IMG/VR virus record: IMGVR_UViG_3300020436_003376
Coordinates: 1-48,291 of that record
DNA length: 48,291 nucleotides
Origin: a virus
Direction: 5' to 3' (one strand)
A program made the translations under genes and the position numbers. Each line of letters begins with the position of its first letter. Position 1 is the stretch's first letter. Below the pieces are notes generated by a model. The model ran no database searches and was not told the origin of the DNA. It saw only the letters and a program-made list of their open reading frames with translations. Positions 33,740-40,438 of this stretch are shown in pieces.

Positions 33740-33888
33740 GAACTTTTTACCATTCTTTCAGCAAAAAATTTGCTTTCTCTAGCAAGTTCAGCCCTAACGG
33801 CTTCTGCAAACTCTGCTTCTTTCCTCTTCTTCTCAGCAACTTTTGCTTTTACACCTTCATCAAATTTCAGATCAAACACACCACTCAT
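33736..33888 (-). CDS. Small hypothetical protein, 50 aa
   Basis: A highly charged helical protein (MSGVFDLKFDEGVKAKVAEK at the start). GGAGG precedes ATG 33888. It overlaps the 48-aa gene as ATGA and ends in promoter P4. Confidence 0.52.
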   Translation of the reverse strand: MSGVFDLKFDEGVKAKVAEKKRKEAEFAEAVRAELARESKFFAERMVKSS

Positions 33889-34031
33889 AATTCGTCCTCC
33901 TCTATTGAACCAGTTTCGTAATACAGTCTAGCCATACGTGCAACCTCTTCAGTTGCTTCTCTCAAATTCTCACCACCCATCCAACGTGCAAGAACCAATG
34001 CAATTGAATGTTCTAGTCTTTCTTCACTCAT
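33885..34031 (-). CDS. Small hypothetical protein, 48 aa
   Basis: Helical, acidic protein (MSEERLEHSIALVLARWMGG at the start). It overlaps neighbours on both sides by 4 nt, a strong sign of a real gene in this compact region. Confidence 0.55.
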   Translation of the reverse strand: MSEERLEHSIALVLARWMGGENLREATEEVARMARLYYETGSIEEDEL

Positions 34032-34288
34032 AACACTACCTCATTATCTATGATTTCAATTTCCATATGCTCATCTTCTGGAAGATCGAGCCAACGCCAG
34101 TTCTCTCTGCGACCCTCTGCCATAGGCACTACACAGATCTTAGTAGATAGAACCGAACTCTCTTTACCATCGATAGTGATGACTTCCCACATATCGCCAT
34201 TCTCACGAATACGATTTTTACCGTGGCGAGTTTTGCCAGACAATCTCACCGCATCACCAACGAATATTGATTTATCATTAAAAGCCAT
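34028..34288 (-). CDS. Hypothetical protein, 86 aa
   Basis: Starts MAFNDKSIFVGDAVRLSGKT and looks like a small beta-rich protein, perhaps an SH3- or OB-like barrel (DMWEVITIDGKES, then an ICVVPM strand). ATG 34288 chosen over a TTG 6 nt upstream. First gene after promoter P5. Confidence 0.58.
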   Translation of the reverse strand: MAFNDKSIFVGDAVRLSGKTRHGKNRIRENGDMWEVITIDGKESSVLSTKICVVPMAEGRRENWRWLDLPEDEHMEIEIIDNEVVL

Positions 34289-34619
34289 AGTCAATCTCGG
34301 CAGGGGTTAATCATTAATTACATTATTATTGTAGCAAATTGGGGAGGGAAGTCAAGAAAAAAATGGGAAGAATGAGAAAAACAAAGAATGTTCCAGTCGG
34401 TTCATTCAAAGCAACTTACAACGAACAAAGTGCAAGTTTGATGCTTAATATCGTCCTCTGCATACAAGGTATGGTGGGTATCACCTCACAACAAGCAAAA
34501 AGGTCCTCTTCTAACAGAAGCAAACATCTAGTTCGTCCGTTATTGCTTTTGATAAATGCCTAAAGGCAAGTGATTACATTTGGTTGTAATCGGACCTCTC
34601 ACTCTTCCCTCACCGAAGG
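34289..34619. other. Intergenic region with promoter P5 and a hairpin
   Basis: No convincing gene on the minus strand. A plus-strand frame at 34339-34563 exists but would be the only plus-strand gene and runs over promoter P5. On the minus strand a 7-bp hairpin (GATTACA with TGTAATC) and a smaller one (GCCTTTAGGC) follow the end of the coiled-coil gene at 34.62 kb; they could protect or end its mRNA. The rest is featureless to me. Confidence 0.5.
34328..34355 (-). promoter_or_regulatory. Sigma70-type promoter P5
   Basis: TTGACT (34355-34350), 16-bp spacer, TACAAT with TGC before it. It reads into the 86-aa gene; the leader keeps GATTAACCCCTGCCGAGA, related to those of the other promoters. 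Confidence 0.68.
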
Positions 34620-35189
34620 TCAGATCAGATTCTCTTTTTTGAGAACCTTCACCACCTTCGGTGTTAATTCTAATTCTGTTTTGATGTTTAACGACAATAA
34701 CTCATCGTTAAATTTCGCTTTGGTTCTTTTCAGTTCTTGAAGTTTTTCGGTCCAGTGATCATGGTCATTTCTACTGATGACAGAAACATCCATTGAGATG
34801 TAACCATCAAAATCAGCATTCTCAGCCCGTGCCACTTTACGATTTCTTTGTTTCTCAAGAACCTCATCTTTTTGACGAACTTCTCTTTGAAGAATCCATC
34901 TCTGGATTGTAGTAATCTGACTCTCAACTTGATTGAGGTCAGCAAGCAAATTAGTAACACCACACAAGGTGTTATGGTTGGCTATTCGCTTACGAATATC
35001 AAACCTGGCTTCTACCATATCAAGTTTTCGTTCTACTTCTTTGTAGTATTTGGTCTGGGCATTTTCTACCTCAGACCTCCACAGTTCGTAGTCAATAACA
35101 TTGACCTCATGGTCTGCACTAGGACGAGTCTTAATCGCCTCGTTAAGTTGCTCTTGAAGTGCATTTGCTTTGCGTAGTGAAACTTTCAT
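34620..35189 (-). CDS. Coiled-coil protein, 189 aa
   Basis: A helical protein starting MKVSLRKANALQEQLNEAIK with long heptad-type segments and a central LADLNQVESQITTIQRWILQ. Layout resembles DIP1984-like small coiled-coil proteins (weak recollection). No catalytic motif. It follows a small membrane protein and lies directly before the 330-nt gap. Confidence 0.55.
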   Translation of the reverse strand: MKVSLRKANALQEQLNEAIKTRPSADHEVNVIDYELWRSEVENAQTKYYKEVERKLDMVEARFDIRKRIANHNTLCGVTNLLADLNQVESQITTIQRWILQREVRQKDEVLEKQRNRKVARAENADFDGYISMDVSVISRNDHDHWTEKLQELKRTKAKFNDELLSLNIKTELELTPKVVKVLKKENLI

Positions 35190-35222
35190 AATATTCTCCG
35201 TATTAGGTTGTATTTCGATTTA

Positions 35223-35357
35223 TTAAAAATTTATATGATAATATCGTATTTCGGGTTTAGGCGGAGGTGGTGTATCAAATTCTTTTTTATACACATATGC
35301 ACCAACTGTTAAAGCACAAACGATTGTTAAAGATAAAAGTAAAATATCATAGTTCAT
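35223..35357 (-). CDS. Small membrane protein, 44 aa
   Basis: MNYDILLLSLTIVCALTVGA forms an N-terminal membrane helix, followed by a Pro-rich stretch (DTPPPPKPEIRYY). It lies 12 nt after tRNA-Trp. Confidence 0.48.
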   Translation of the reverse strand: MNYDILLLSLTIVCALTVGAYVYKKEFDTPPPPKPEIRYYHINF

Positions 35358-35368
35358 AAAAATATTTA

Positions 35369-35442
35369 TGGCAGGCTATGTAGGAATCGAACCCACATTG
35401 ACGGATTTGGAGTCCGTAGTTTTACCATTAAACTAATAGCCT
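35369..35442 (-). tRNA. tRNA-Trp(CCA)
   Basis: A 74-nt cloverleaf: acceptor AGGCTAT/ATAGCCT, discriminator G and encoded CCA. Anticodon stem CGGA/TCCG encloses CTCCAAA, giving anticodon CCA. The T loop is TTCGATT. Confidence 0.93.
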
Positions 35443-35443
35443 G

Positions 35444-35526
35444 TGGTGGGAAGGGGCGGAGTCGAACCGCCACAGTTTATACGGCAGATTTACAGTCTGT
35501 TGGGCTCACCTATGCCCAGCCTTCCC
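35444..35526 (-). tRNA. tRNA-Tyr(GUA)
   Basis: An 83-nt class II tRNA: acceptor GGGAAGG/CCTTCCC, discriminator A and encoded CCA; anticodon stem CAGA/TCTG encloses CTGTAAA, giving GUA. A long variable arm (CCGTATAAACTGTGG) is typical of bacterial tRNA-Tyr. The T loop is TTCGACT. Confidence 0.93.
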
Positions 35527-35531
35527 TAGTG

Positions 35532-35780
35532 TCAAAATGGTAATTCTTCTTCGTCTGATTTTTTATAAGCATCGACAAAAGCATCTTTAGTAGCACCTTC
35601 TGGCATATTGAAACACTCAATATGATCAGTGTAATGATAACCTGATGCATTAAGAAAAGCAGTAAATGCTTCACACAATTCATCTTTGGTGCTATGACCA
35701 TCTATTTCGATTACCAATTTACGCTTACCGATTCTAGAAACAAATCTAAAAAAATCTCTATCTACAGGTCGTATATTCAT
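35532..35780 (-). CDS. Hypothetical protein, 82 aa
   Basis: A protein starting MNIRPVDRDFFRFVSRIGKR with an alpha/beta-like pattern (KLVIEIDGHSTKDELCEAF). Acidic C-terminus. It starts at an ATGA overlap with the 96-aa gene and stops 5 nt before tRNA-Tyr. No family recognised. Confidence 0.56.
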   Translation of the reverse strand: MNIRPVDRDFFRFVSRIGKRKLVIEIDGHSTKDELCEAFTAFLNASGYHYTDHIECFNMPEGATKDAFVDAYKKSDEEELPF

Positions 35781-36067
35781 TTTGATTCATTCAAGTCATT
35801 AGCAGGTATCACTTGATACCCACCTTTGTTGTAAGCAACCGACACAGTAAAACCTGTGGGATGCTCGGGTTCTACAATACGTTTTTTAGCAACCTCTTTG
35901 TAACCCATCATGCGTGCCACAAAGTCATCGGGAATCTCATCAAGAGTAGATTGCCGTTGATACGGTTTAGATTCTACAGGTTCAATCGAACCACGATTGG
36001 TACCCCTGACAGGATTGACAGCCTCATCAGGAGCATACTCTACATAACAACCATCAAGTATTTTCAT
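35777..36067 (-). CDS. Hypothetical protein, 96 aa
   Basis: MKILDGCYVEYAPDEAVNPV at the start, then a Pro-rich linker and a C-terminal TGFTVSVAYNKGGYQVIP strand pair. ATG 36067 overlaps the previous stop (ATGA), preferred over a longer frame. Function unknown. Confidence 0.58.
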   Translation of the reverse strand: MKILDGCYVEYAPDEAVNPVRGTNRGSIEPVESKPYQRQSTLDEIPDDFVARMMGYKEVAKKRIVEPEHPTGFTVSVAYNKGGYQVIPANDLNESK

Positions 36068-36420
36068 AAAGCACCAGTCCATCTTACACATTTTTCCATT
36101 GAGATAGTATCAAACACACTACCTCGTGCAAAGTTACGTGCAGGTGCGGCCCAACCAGCAGGCTTCAGAATGTCACCATATGCAAACTTCTTATCATTCT
36201 CAACATTAACAATAAAAGCACAAACGCTGGAATGATAATCACCCTCACGCCTCAAGACTTTAATATACTTCTTACCGATAGAATAGTCAAGACTATTACA
36301 ATAATCTTCGTACATAGAAGCACGAGTACCATGAGGATCAGGGCCACGGTCGGCCCATGCTTTATAATCATTTTTCATATGCTCAAGCATATCATTCAAT
36401 CTTTCAATCATATCAGCCAT
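36064..36420 (-). CDS. Hypothetical protein, 118 aa
   Basis: Begins with a helix (MADMIERLNDMLEHMKNDY) and has a central HSSVCAFIVNVENDKKFAYG strand region and AGWAAPARNFARG. It looks like a conserved phage protein of unknown role. GAGG precedes its ATG. Confidence 0.58.
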   Translation of the reverse strand: MADMIERLNDMLEHMKNDYKAWADRGPDPHGTRASMYEDYCNSLDYSIGKKYIKVLRREGDYHSSVCAFIVNVENDKKFAYGDILKPAGWAAPARNFARGSVFDTISMEKCVRWTGAL

Positions 36421-36421
36421 A

Positions 36422-36586
36422 TTACACCTCGTTCATAGCGTGGTCAGCAAGTTCAATGCGGGCAGACTCTTCTGCCTCGATTTCATCAATGAGATTCATG
36501 ATATCTTCGTCGGACATATCAGGAGTGATAGAACCGACCATTTCAATGAAAGCATCATCGGACATTTCAAACTCACGAATTTCCAT
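36422..36586 (-). CDS. Small acidic protein, 54 aa
   Basis: MEIREFEMSDDAFIEMVGSI with several Met and Asp/Glu; a helical acidic protein. First gene after promoter P6. An ATG 6 nt upstream is an alternative start. Confidence 0.52.
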   Translation of the reverse strand: MEIREFEMSDDAFIEMVGSITPDMSDEDIMNLIDEIEAEESARIELADHAMNEV

Positions 36587-36627
36587 TAGCATTCTCGTTA
36601 AAGGTTAATCATCAACTCACATGATCT

Positions 36628-36655
36628 ATTGTACCAAATTGGGTATAATTGTCAA
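36628..36655 (-). promoter_or_regulatory. Sigma70-type promoter P6
   Basis: TTGACA (36655-36650), 16-bp spacer, TACAAT with TGG one base before it. The TGA in the -35 box is the stop of the 129-aa gene. The leader contains GAGTTGATGATTAACCTTTA, related to P5. Confidence 0.74.
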
Positions 36656-37041
36656 GCACTTTTTTGCATTTCTTCTGCTCTTTCCAAAGTAGCATCAATA
36701 TCAATACCACCGTGCTTTTCAAGAACATCATTAACAACCCTACATGGTACAAAAGAATAAACCGTGTCAGTTGGCTTACTCTCGTCTTCACAGTATCGCA
36801 TAATCAATGATTCTTTCTGACTAGGAAAACCAATCTCAAACTCACGATACCTATTAAAGTTACCACGTGGATCACAGTAATGAGAACCTGATGCTTGTAC
36901 AGACATAGTAAAACCATCTGCACATACAATGTATGGTGCCATAACTCGGTCGTACCTCTGCCGATGTTCAGACTTTTCGGTCATGAACCCATTAGCAGGA
37001 GTAATCTTCTTGTATTTTTTATGAAACGTGTTTATCTTCAT
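36652..37041 (-). CDS. Hypothetical protein, 129 aa
   Basis: A protein with VCADGFTMSVQASGSHYCDPRGN at residues 38-60 and a helical C-terminus; it has two or three Cys near its centre. Starts 23 nt before the stop of the preceding gene with GAGG nearby. Unknown function, but the small beta-rich look suggests a folded domain. Confidence 0.58.
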   Translation of the reverse strand: MKINTFHKKYKKITPANGFMTEKSEHRQRYDRVMAPYIVCADGFTMSVQASGSHYCDPRGNFNRYREFEIGFPSQKESLIMRYCEDESKPTDTVYSFVPCRVVNDVLEKHGGIDIDATLERAEEMQKSA

Positions 37042-37222
37042 GTTCCTCTATGATCATAGCCTTCCGAAAGGCTATGTAATCTTTTGCTTTTTGTTCTGTC
37101 TTAAAGAATGCTCCACTCATTTCTAGACCATCTTCAAATAATCTCACACAATATTGTCCAGAAGTTTTTGAACCAAACACTCTATCTTCTGGTTCTAATA
37201 CATCTAATGTTGCAGTAATCAT
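37019..37222 (-). CDS. Hypothetical protein, 67 aa
   Basis: MITATLDVLEPEDRVFGSKT at the start, then GQYCVRLFEDGLEMSGAFF and a helical tail. It overlaps the small membrane protein by 4 nt (ATGA). No family recognised. Confidence 0.55.
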   Translation of the reverse strand: MITATLDVLEPEDRVFGSKTSGQYCVRLFEDGLEMSGAFFKTEQKAKDYIAFRKAMIIEEHEDKHVS

Positions 37223-37314
37223 AAACTAACTCCTATAATAAACATTGCCAATAAAAATGCTACACCATAAACGATTACTTTCTTCCAGTCAAAATCATCC
37301 ATGTAATCATTCAT
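37219..37314 (-). CDS. Small membrane protein, 31 aa
   Basis: MNDYMDDFDWKKVIVYGVAF leads into a hydrophobic helix (LLAMFIIGVSL), so a single-span protein. It overlaps both neighbours by 3-4 nt. Confidence 0.5.
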   Translation of the reverse strand: MNDYMDDFDWKKVIVYGVAFLLAMFIIGVSL

Positions 37315-37556
37315 CGCAACCCACTCCAATTATAATCTTCACTGTTAAACAAATCTTCTTGACTCTTATCGTACATTCGTTGAATCGCCTCTTCTACCTT
37401 GGCTTCTTCTCTGACATGAACATATGAAATGTCTTCTCGTTCATTATCAACCTCTACAACCTTAAACGTAACCTCACCATCTTTATTACCAATCATTTCA
37501 AGTTCTAGTTCTTGCTCTATCTGTTCTTCAATAAATTTTTTCTTCATTACGCCCAT
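37311..37556 (-). CDS. Acidic hypothetical protein, 81 aa
   Basis: Starts MGVMKKKFIEEQIEQELELE with a charged helix, then VTFKVVEVDNEREDISYVHV. ATG 37556 has GGAG 5 nt upstream; an ATG 9 nt downstream is an alternative. It overlaps the 116-aa gene by 10 nt. Confidence 0.55.
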   Translation of the reverse strand: MGVMKKKFIEEQIEQELELEMIGNKDGEVTFKVVEVDNEREDISYVHVREEAKVEEAIQRMYDKSQEDLFNSEDYNWSGLR

Positions 37557-37897
37557 GGTGGCTCCTGGACTAAAGGTTTAGAGGATAAAAAAGAATCGTC
37601 TTTATGCCAAGTTCGTTTCTTTTCTTTACTACCATAATTCTTAATAAAAACACATCTATTTAGATATGTTTGTGCTTTACCATCTCTTACATCATGTCGT
37701 GCAACAGTTGCTTTCATCAGTATGCAATCGCCTTCATCAAAACCTTCTAACCCACCTTTGATATTATAAAACATCGCCTTGCGACCTTCACGATCAACCA
37801 TGAAGTGCATGGTGTATTCTGGTTTCTTAATACGTTTATCTAGTCTCAGAAAAAACTCATCACGAGTACCTTTCGGTGCAAGAAATGGTTCTGACAT
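37547..37897 (-). CDS. Hypothetical protein, 116 aa
   Basis: A protein with KKPEYTMHFMVDREGRKAMF and GDCILMKATVARHDVRDGKA strands that could form a beta barrel. Basic, with several short loops. It overlaps the small acidic gene before it. Unknown function. Confidence 0.58.
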   Translation of the reverse strand: MSEPFLAPKGTRDEFFLRLDKRIKKPEYTMHFMVDREGRKAMFYNIKGGLEGFDEGDCILMKATVARHDVRDGKAQTYLNRCVFIKNYGSKEKKRTWHKDDSFLSSKPLVQEPPWA

Positions 37898-38022
37898 CAG
37901 ACCTCCATTGAATCCATAAAGAATGCTAGTCGTGCCAGTTCAGCAGTTTCTTCGCAATCATCAAACCCTGCTTCAAGCAGGTCTTCATATATCTGTTCTA
38001 ATACCGCATCATTATCTACCAT
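37897..38022 (-). CDS. Small acidic protein, 41 aa
   Basis: MVDNDAVLEQIYEDLLEAGF with the rest helical and acidic (CEETAELARLAFFMDSMEV). It overlaps the preceding 42-aa gene and shares one base with the 116-aa start. Confidence 0.5.
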   Translation of the reverse strand: MVDNDAVLEQIYEDLLEAGFDDCEETAELARLAFFMDSMEV

Positions 38023-38144
38023 GTTACCTTTTTTCGACAAAGTTTCTTGGATCGTTTCTTTTTCTCACAACCTTTGCGTTTGGTAGAGAACCGAGTCATT
38101 CTCAGCAACGCATCAAATTTCTCTAGTTCTCTTGCAGTTTCCAT
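38016..38144 (-). CDS. Small basic protein, 42 aa
   Basis: METARELEKFDALLRMTRFS, then a Lys/Arg/Cys-rich tail (TKRKGCEKKKRSKKLCRKK). Could bind nucleic acid. It overlaps the previous gene as TAATG. Confidence 0.48.
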   Translation of the reverse strand: METARELEKFDALLRMTRFSTKRKGCEKKKRSKKLCRKKVTW

Positions 38145-38347
38145 TACGCAGTTTCAGATGTGAGGTGAGCAATTGGAGTTTCTTCACCTGTGAAAAGATC
38201 TACTTCCCTAGCACAACGAACCTCGACCCACTCACCAGTGTAGTCTTTAAAAGTTTTGACCCCGTAACGAGTCATCCACTCTAAACCAGCCTCTAGTGAC
38301 TCTAAACCAGTTTCGTACTCAACAAATTCTTTTTTAACCATGCCCAT
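38144..38347 (-). CDS. Hypothetical protein, 67 aa
   Basis: MGMVKKEFVEYETGLESLEA at the start and a WMTRYGVKTFKDYTGEWVEV stretch, followed by a short acidic end. AGGAG lies 8 nt before ATG 38347. No family recognised. Confidence 0.56.
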   Translation of the reverse strand: MGMVKKEFVEYETGLESLEAGLEWMTRYGVKTFKDYTGEWVEVRCAREVDLFTGEETPIAHLTSETA

Positions 38348-38364
38348 AAGTGACTCCTAAAAGA

Positions 38365-38637
38365 TTAATACAAGGAAAAACATTCACGTTCAGTCAATGA
38401 CCAATTGTCAAGGTCATTTGCTTCTCTAAGATCAGAAGCCTCACACCACTCAATTGAACCGTCACGTTCATAAAGAACCATGTAGTCATAAACACCGTCA
38501 CCATTCAGTGACCGCTTGGTGACTTCACCAACAAGATCATTTAACGTATGAACAACAACAGTATCACCAATATCCCAATGACGAAGTGACCCGTCTTCTC
38601 TGGCTTCTTCAAACAATCTGTCAAGGCTTGAACTCAT
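38365..38637 (-). CDS. Hypothetical protein, 90 aa (SH3-like look)
   Basis: MSSSLDRLFEEAREDGSLRH at the start, then DIGDTVVVHTLNDLVGEV and MVLYERDGSIEWCEASDL, a beta-rich arrangement like a small SH3-type domain (impression only). ATG 38637 is preferred over a GTG 30 nt upstream. First gene after promoter P7. Confidence 0.56.
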   Translation of the reverse strand: MSSSLDRLFEEAREDGSLRHWDIGDTVVVHTLNDLVGEVTKRSLNGDGVYDYMVLYERDGSIEWCEASDLREANDLDNWSLTERECFSLY

Positions 38638-38679
38638 ATCATTCTCTGAAAGGGTTATCTCAATCACTCATCAGGTTAT

Positions 38680-38707
38680 ATAATAGCAAATTGGGCTAAC
38701 TTGTCAA
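38680..38707 (-). promoter_or_regulatory. Sigma70-type promoter P7 with shared leader
   Basis: TTGACA (38707-38702), 16-bp spacer, TATTAT. The leader includes TGAGTGATTGAGATAACCCT and TTTCAGAGA before the start codon, close to the P8 leader. Confidence 0.75.
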
Positions 38708-38716
38708 GACTTTTTT

Positions 38717-38953
38717 TCATTTTATTCCATATGCTCTTGCAAGAATTCCGTAATCTTTATAACCTAATTTAGACCACTTTGAAAAACCTTCTTTACCAAG
38801 TTCCCAAAACACTCTGCGATTTACCGCTAGTTGTATTCGGTTTTCTTCAGCAATATGTTCTCTGCTTGGTTGAAGTTTGGGCTTGACTTTAGCACCTTTA
38901 TTTTTTAGTTGATTAAGGCGCCAGAAAAATTGTTTGCTAGATTTAAATTTCAT
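38717..38953 (-). CDS. Basic hypothetical protein, 78 aa
   Basis: MKFKSSKQFFWRLNQLKNKG is a basic N-terminus, with a central helical VNRRVFWELGKEGFSKWSKL. It overlaps the coiled-coil gene before it by 4 nt. Possibly nucleic-acid binding. Confidence 0.55.
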   Translation of the reverse strand: MKFKSSKQFFWRLNQLKNKGAKVKPKLQPSREHIAEENRIQLAVNRRVFWELGKEGFSKWSKLGYKDYGILARAYGIK

Positions 38954-39222
38954 ACTAGACCCTTACCAAATCCCTCTTTAATCAGTTCAATCTTGTCGTG
39001 AAGGGTTAAGGCTTCACCATGCTCAAGACAATATCTCAACTCACCGATGTTGCCTTTGTGATGCTCAATCATCTTCAACTTAGAGACCGCACTCCACTTC
39101 TTTGCACGTTCGGCTTCTAATTCTTCTTCAAGAATTGCGATACGTGAAGCGGCCGCTTCAAGGTCTTCAGTAATTCTTTCTACCATACCGTCTTTGACAC
39201 CTTCTTCGTATGTTCTGCTCAT
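38950..39222 (-). CDS. Coiled-coil hypothetical protein, 90 aa
   Basis: A helical protein with LEAAASRIAILEEELEAERA in the middle and a short C-terminal helix. It overlaps the AP2-like gene by 4 nt. No family recognised. Confidence 0.55.
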   Translation of the reverse strand: MSRTYEEGVKDGMVERITEDLEAAASRIAILEEELEAERAKKWSAVSKLKMIEHHKGNIGELRYCLEHGEALTLHDKIELIKEGFGKGLV

Positions 39223-39398
39223 TTTACCTCAGTATGTTCCATTGCGATTTCATCATCAGAGTACCTACCAGAAGCAACAATGCGACCAGCAAGATCTCTT
39301 GCCCACTCAAGACCTTCTTCTAAAGTCTCAAAATATTTTCTGTGACTAAACCTACCACGATATTTAATACCTCTTGATCTTACTTCTGATATGAACAT
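39219..39398 (-). CDS. Small AP2/arm-type DNA-binding-like protein, 59 aa
   Basis: MFISEVRSRGIKYRGRFSHR, then KYFETLEEGLEWARDLAGRI gives the three-strand plus helix pattern of AP2 or integrase-arm DNA-binding domains. GGAGATAACGA precedes ATG 39398. First gene after promoter P8, which fits an early regulatory role, an inference. Confidence 0.5.
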   Translation of the reverse strand: MFISEVRSRGIKYRGRFSHRKYFETLEEGLEWARDLAGRIVASGRYSDDEIAMEHTEVK

Positions 39399-39437
39399 TC
39401 GTTATCTCCGAAAAGGTTTCTCAATCACTCAGGTAAT

Positions 39438-39465
39438 ACTATACCAAATTTAGATAATGTGTCAA
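39438..39465 (-). promoter_or_regulatory. Sigma70-type promoter P8
   Basis: TTGACA (39465-39460), 16-bp spacer, TATAGT with TGG before it. It directly follows a long inverted repeat. The leader has CTGAGTGATTGAGAAACC. Confidence 0.74.
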
Positions 39466-39468
39466 GAC

Positions 39469-39580
39469 ATTTTTGAGCAACACATCGGAGAATTACTCCT
39501 CCCACATAGCCTTGCCGACCATACCCCCATGGTAGGTGTATAACTCTGCCGACAGTTCCTCTAGCGTGTTGCTCAAAAAT
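39469..39580 (-). repeat. 15-bp perfect inverted repeat around an 82-nt structured core
   Basis: ATTTTTGAGCAACAC (39580-39566 on the minus strand) pairs with GTGTTGCTCAAAAAT (39483-39469). The 82-nt core is richer in G+C and holds two GTCGGCA copies and a smaller GGAG...CTCC hairpin. The first arm contains the stop codon of the 56-aa gene and the second arm ends 4 nt before promoter P8. Confidence 0.7.
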
Positions 39581-39743
39581 CAAACCATGCGAAATGTTTT
39601 TTCGCTTGCGGATACTTCTCAAAGTAATGCCTTGAGAAGATTGAACTAGGAAGTGCCTCTCTTGACTTTGATTCCCAATCTTTACTCCAAGCGGCACTTT
39701 TCAAGAAGACCTGAAAGTGTTTTTGTATTGAATGCTTACTCAT
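39573..39743 (-). CDS. Small hypothetical protein, 56 aa
   Basis: MSKHSIQKHFQVFLKSAAWS at the start; basic and aromatic throughout. ATG 39743 overlaps the preceding stop (ATGA). The stop codon lies in the 15-bp inverted repeat. An overlapping frame at 39425-39697 would run through the inverted repeat and is less likely. Confidence 0.52.
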   Translation of the reverse strand: MSKHSIQKHFQVFLKSAAWSKDWESKSREALPSSIFSRHYFEKYPQAKKHFAWFDF

Positions 39744-39940
39744 AATACCCTTTCCCAACGCTTGGCGTAGTCTTTTTCTTCTTTTTCGTCTAGGGCATCA
39801 AGGACCATGAAGTACATGCTCTCATGAGCCAACTCGTGCCTCAGTGAGAGAGCAAAGTCAATCTCTCGTGCCCAGTAGGCTAACTCCTCACGGAGTTGTG
39901 CTACACTCATTGCCCGTAGGTCTTTCGCATATTCTTTCAT
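39740..39940 (-). CDS. Hypothetical helical protein, 66 aa
   Basis: MKEYAKDLRAMSVAQLREEL and then a charged helix (ALSLRHELAHESMYFMVLDA). The His-Glu pairs (HELAHE) could hint at a metal site but the protein is too short for a standard zincin. AAAGG precedes ATG 39940. Upstream codons in the same frame could extend it to an ATG at 40036; I favour the short form because the leader is hairpin-rich. Confidence 0.5.
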   Translation of the reverse strand: MKEYAKDLRAMSVAQLREELAYWAREIDFALSLRHELAHESMYFMVLDALDEKEEKDYAKRWERVL

Positions 39941-40085
39941 AATATACCTTTCGTTGAAGTTGAGATAAACAGTTTTGAGTTTCGGTTTCGTGGTAAATAA
40001 AGTTTCTCTCACTGGGCGGTCGTACTGCTCCCGCATCCCTCGCTGACGGAGGAACTCCGAAATCAATTGTCTCACTCACTCAACA
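39941..40085 (-). other. GC-rich leader after promoter P9
   Basis: About 145 nt between P9 and the 66-aa gene, visibly richer in G+C and containing two mutually exclusive hairpins (CCTCCGTCAGCGAGG; GGAGTTCCTCC) at 40038-40058. Two overlapping frames run through it. It may be a regulatory leader or an unrecognised N-terminal extension. Confidence 0.45.
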
Positions 40086-40090
40086 GTTAT

Positions 40091-40118
40091 ATAATACCAA
40101 AGTATAAAATTATGTCAA
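40091..40118 (-). promoter_or_regulatory. Sigma70-type promoter P9
   Basis: TTGACA (40118-40113), 16-bp spacer, TATTAT with TGG before it. The TGA in its -35 box is the stop of the 47-aa gene. Confidence 0.75.
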
Positions 40119-40258
40119 GTCTTTTTTTCAGTAGAAAGTATTTTTATTGTAGGGTGGGATTTGATGAAGTCTAGGTACTTGCGTTCGGTTTTAAAGATTA
40201 CCACATGTTTCGTTTTGACACCAACGTAGTCTTTGTATGTGTATGCGAGTTTGAACAT
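40115..40258 (-). CDS. Small hypothetical protein, 47 aa
   Basis: MFKLAYTYKDYVGVKTKHVV, then a basic helix (FKTERKYLDFIKSHPTIKIL). GGAG lies 5 nt before ATG 40258. Ends inside promoter P9. No family recognised. Confidence 0.54.
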   Translation of the reverse strand: MFKLAYTYKDYVGVKTKHVVIFKTERKYLDFIKSHPTIKILSTEKKT

Positions 40259-40265
40259 GATTCTC

Positions 40266-40430
40266 CTAACGCATCCGTGACTCCTTCCATAAGTCAATTA
40301 GACCAAAAAAGATTCCACAAGTGATCGACTCCCATATGATGTTGCCACCCATGGAGCCTGCGAATGCTAGATAAAGTGTTCCCCAAAAATATCGAGGTTG
40401 TGCCATATGCTCTAATAGTTGATTAAACAT
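40266..40430 (-). CDS. Small membrane protein, 54 aa
   Basis: MFNQLLEHMAQPRYFWGTLY starts the protein; a hydrophobic stretch (LAFAGSMGGNIIWESI then CGIFFGLIDLW) could span the membrane once or twice. Lies between the HIT gene and the 47-aa gene. Confidence 0.5.
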   Translation of the reverse strand: MFNQLLEHMAQPRYFWGTLYLAFAGSMGGNIIWESITCGIFFGLIDLWKESRMR

Positions 40431-40438
40431 TATCCAAA

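Noticed and set aside
34339-34563. 74-aa plus-strand ORF
   Set aside because: It would be the only plus-strand gene, has no good start signal, reads across promoter P5 and has a poor composition.
39425-39697. 90-aa ORF overlapping the 15-bp inverted repeat
   Set aside because: The 56-aa frame has a proper ATGA-coupled start and better composition; the 90-aa frame includes both arms of the repeat.
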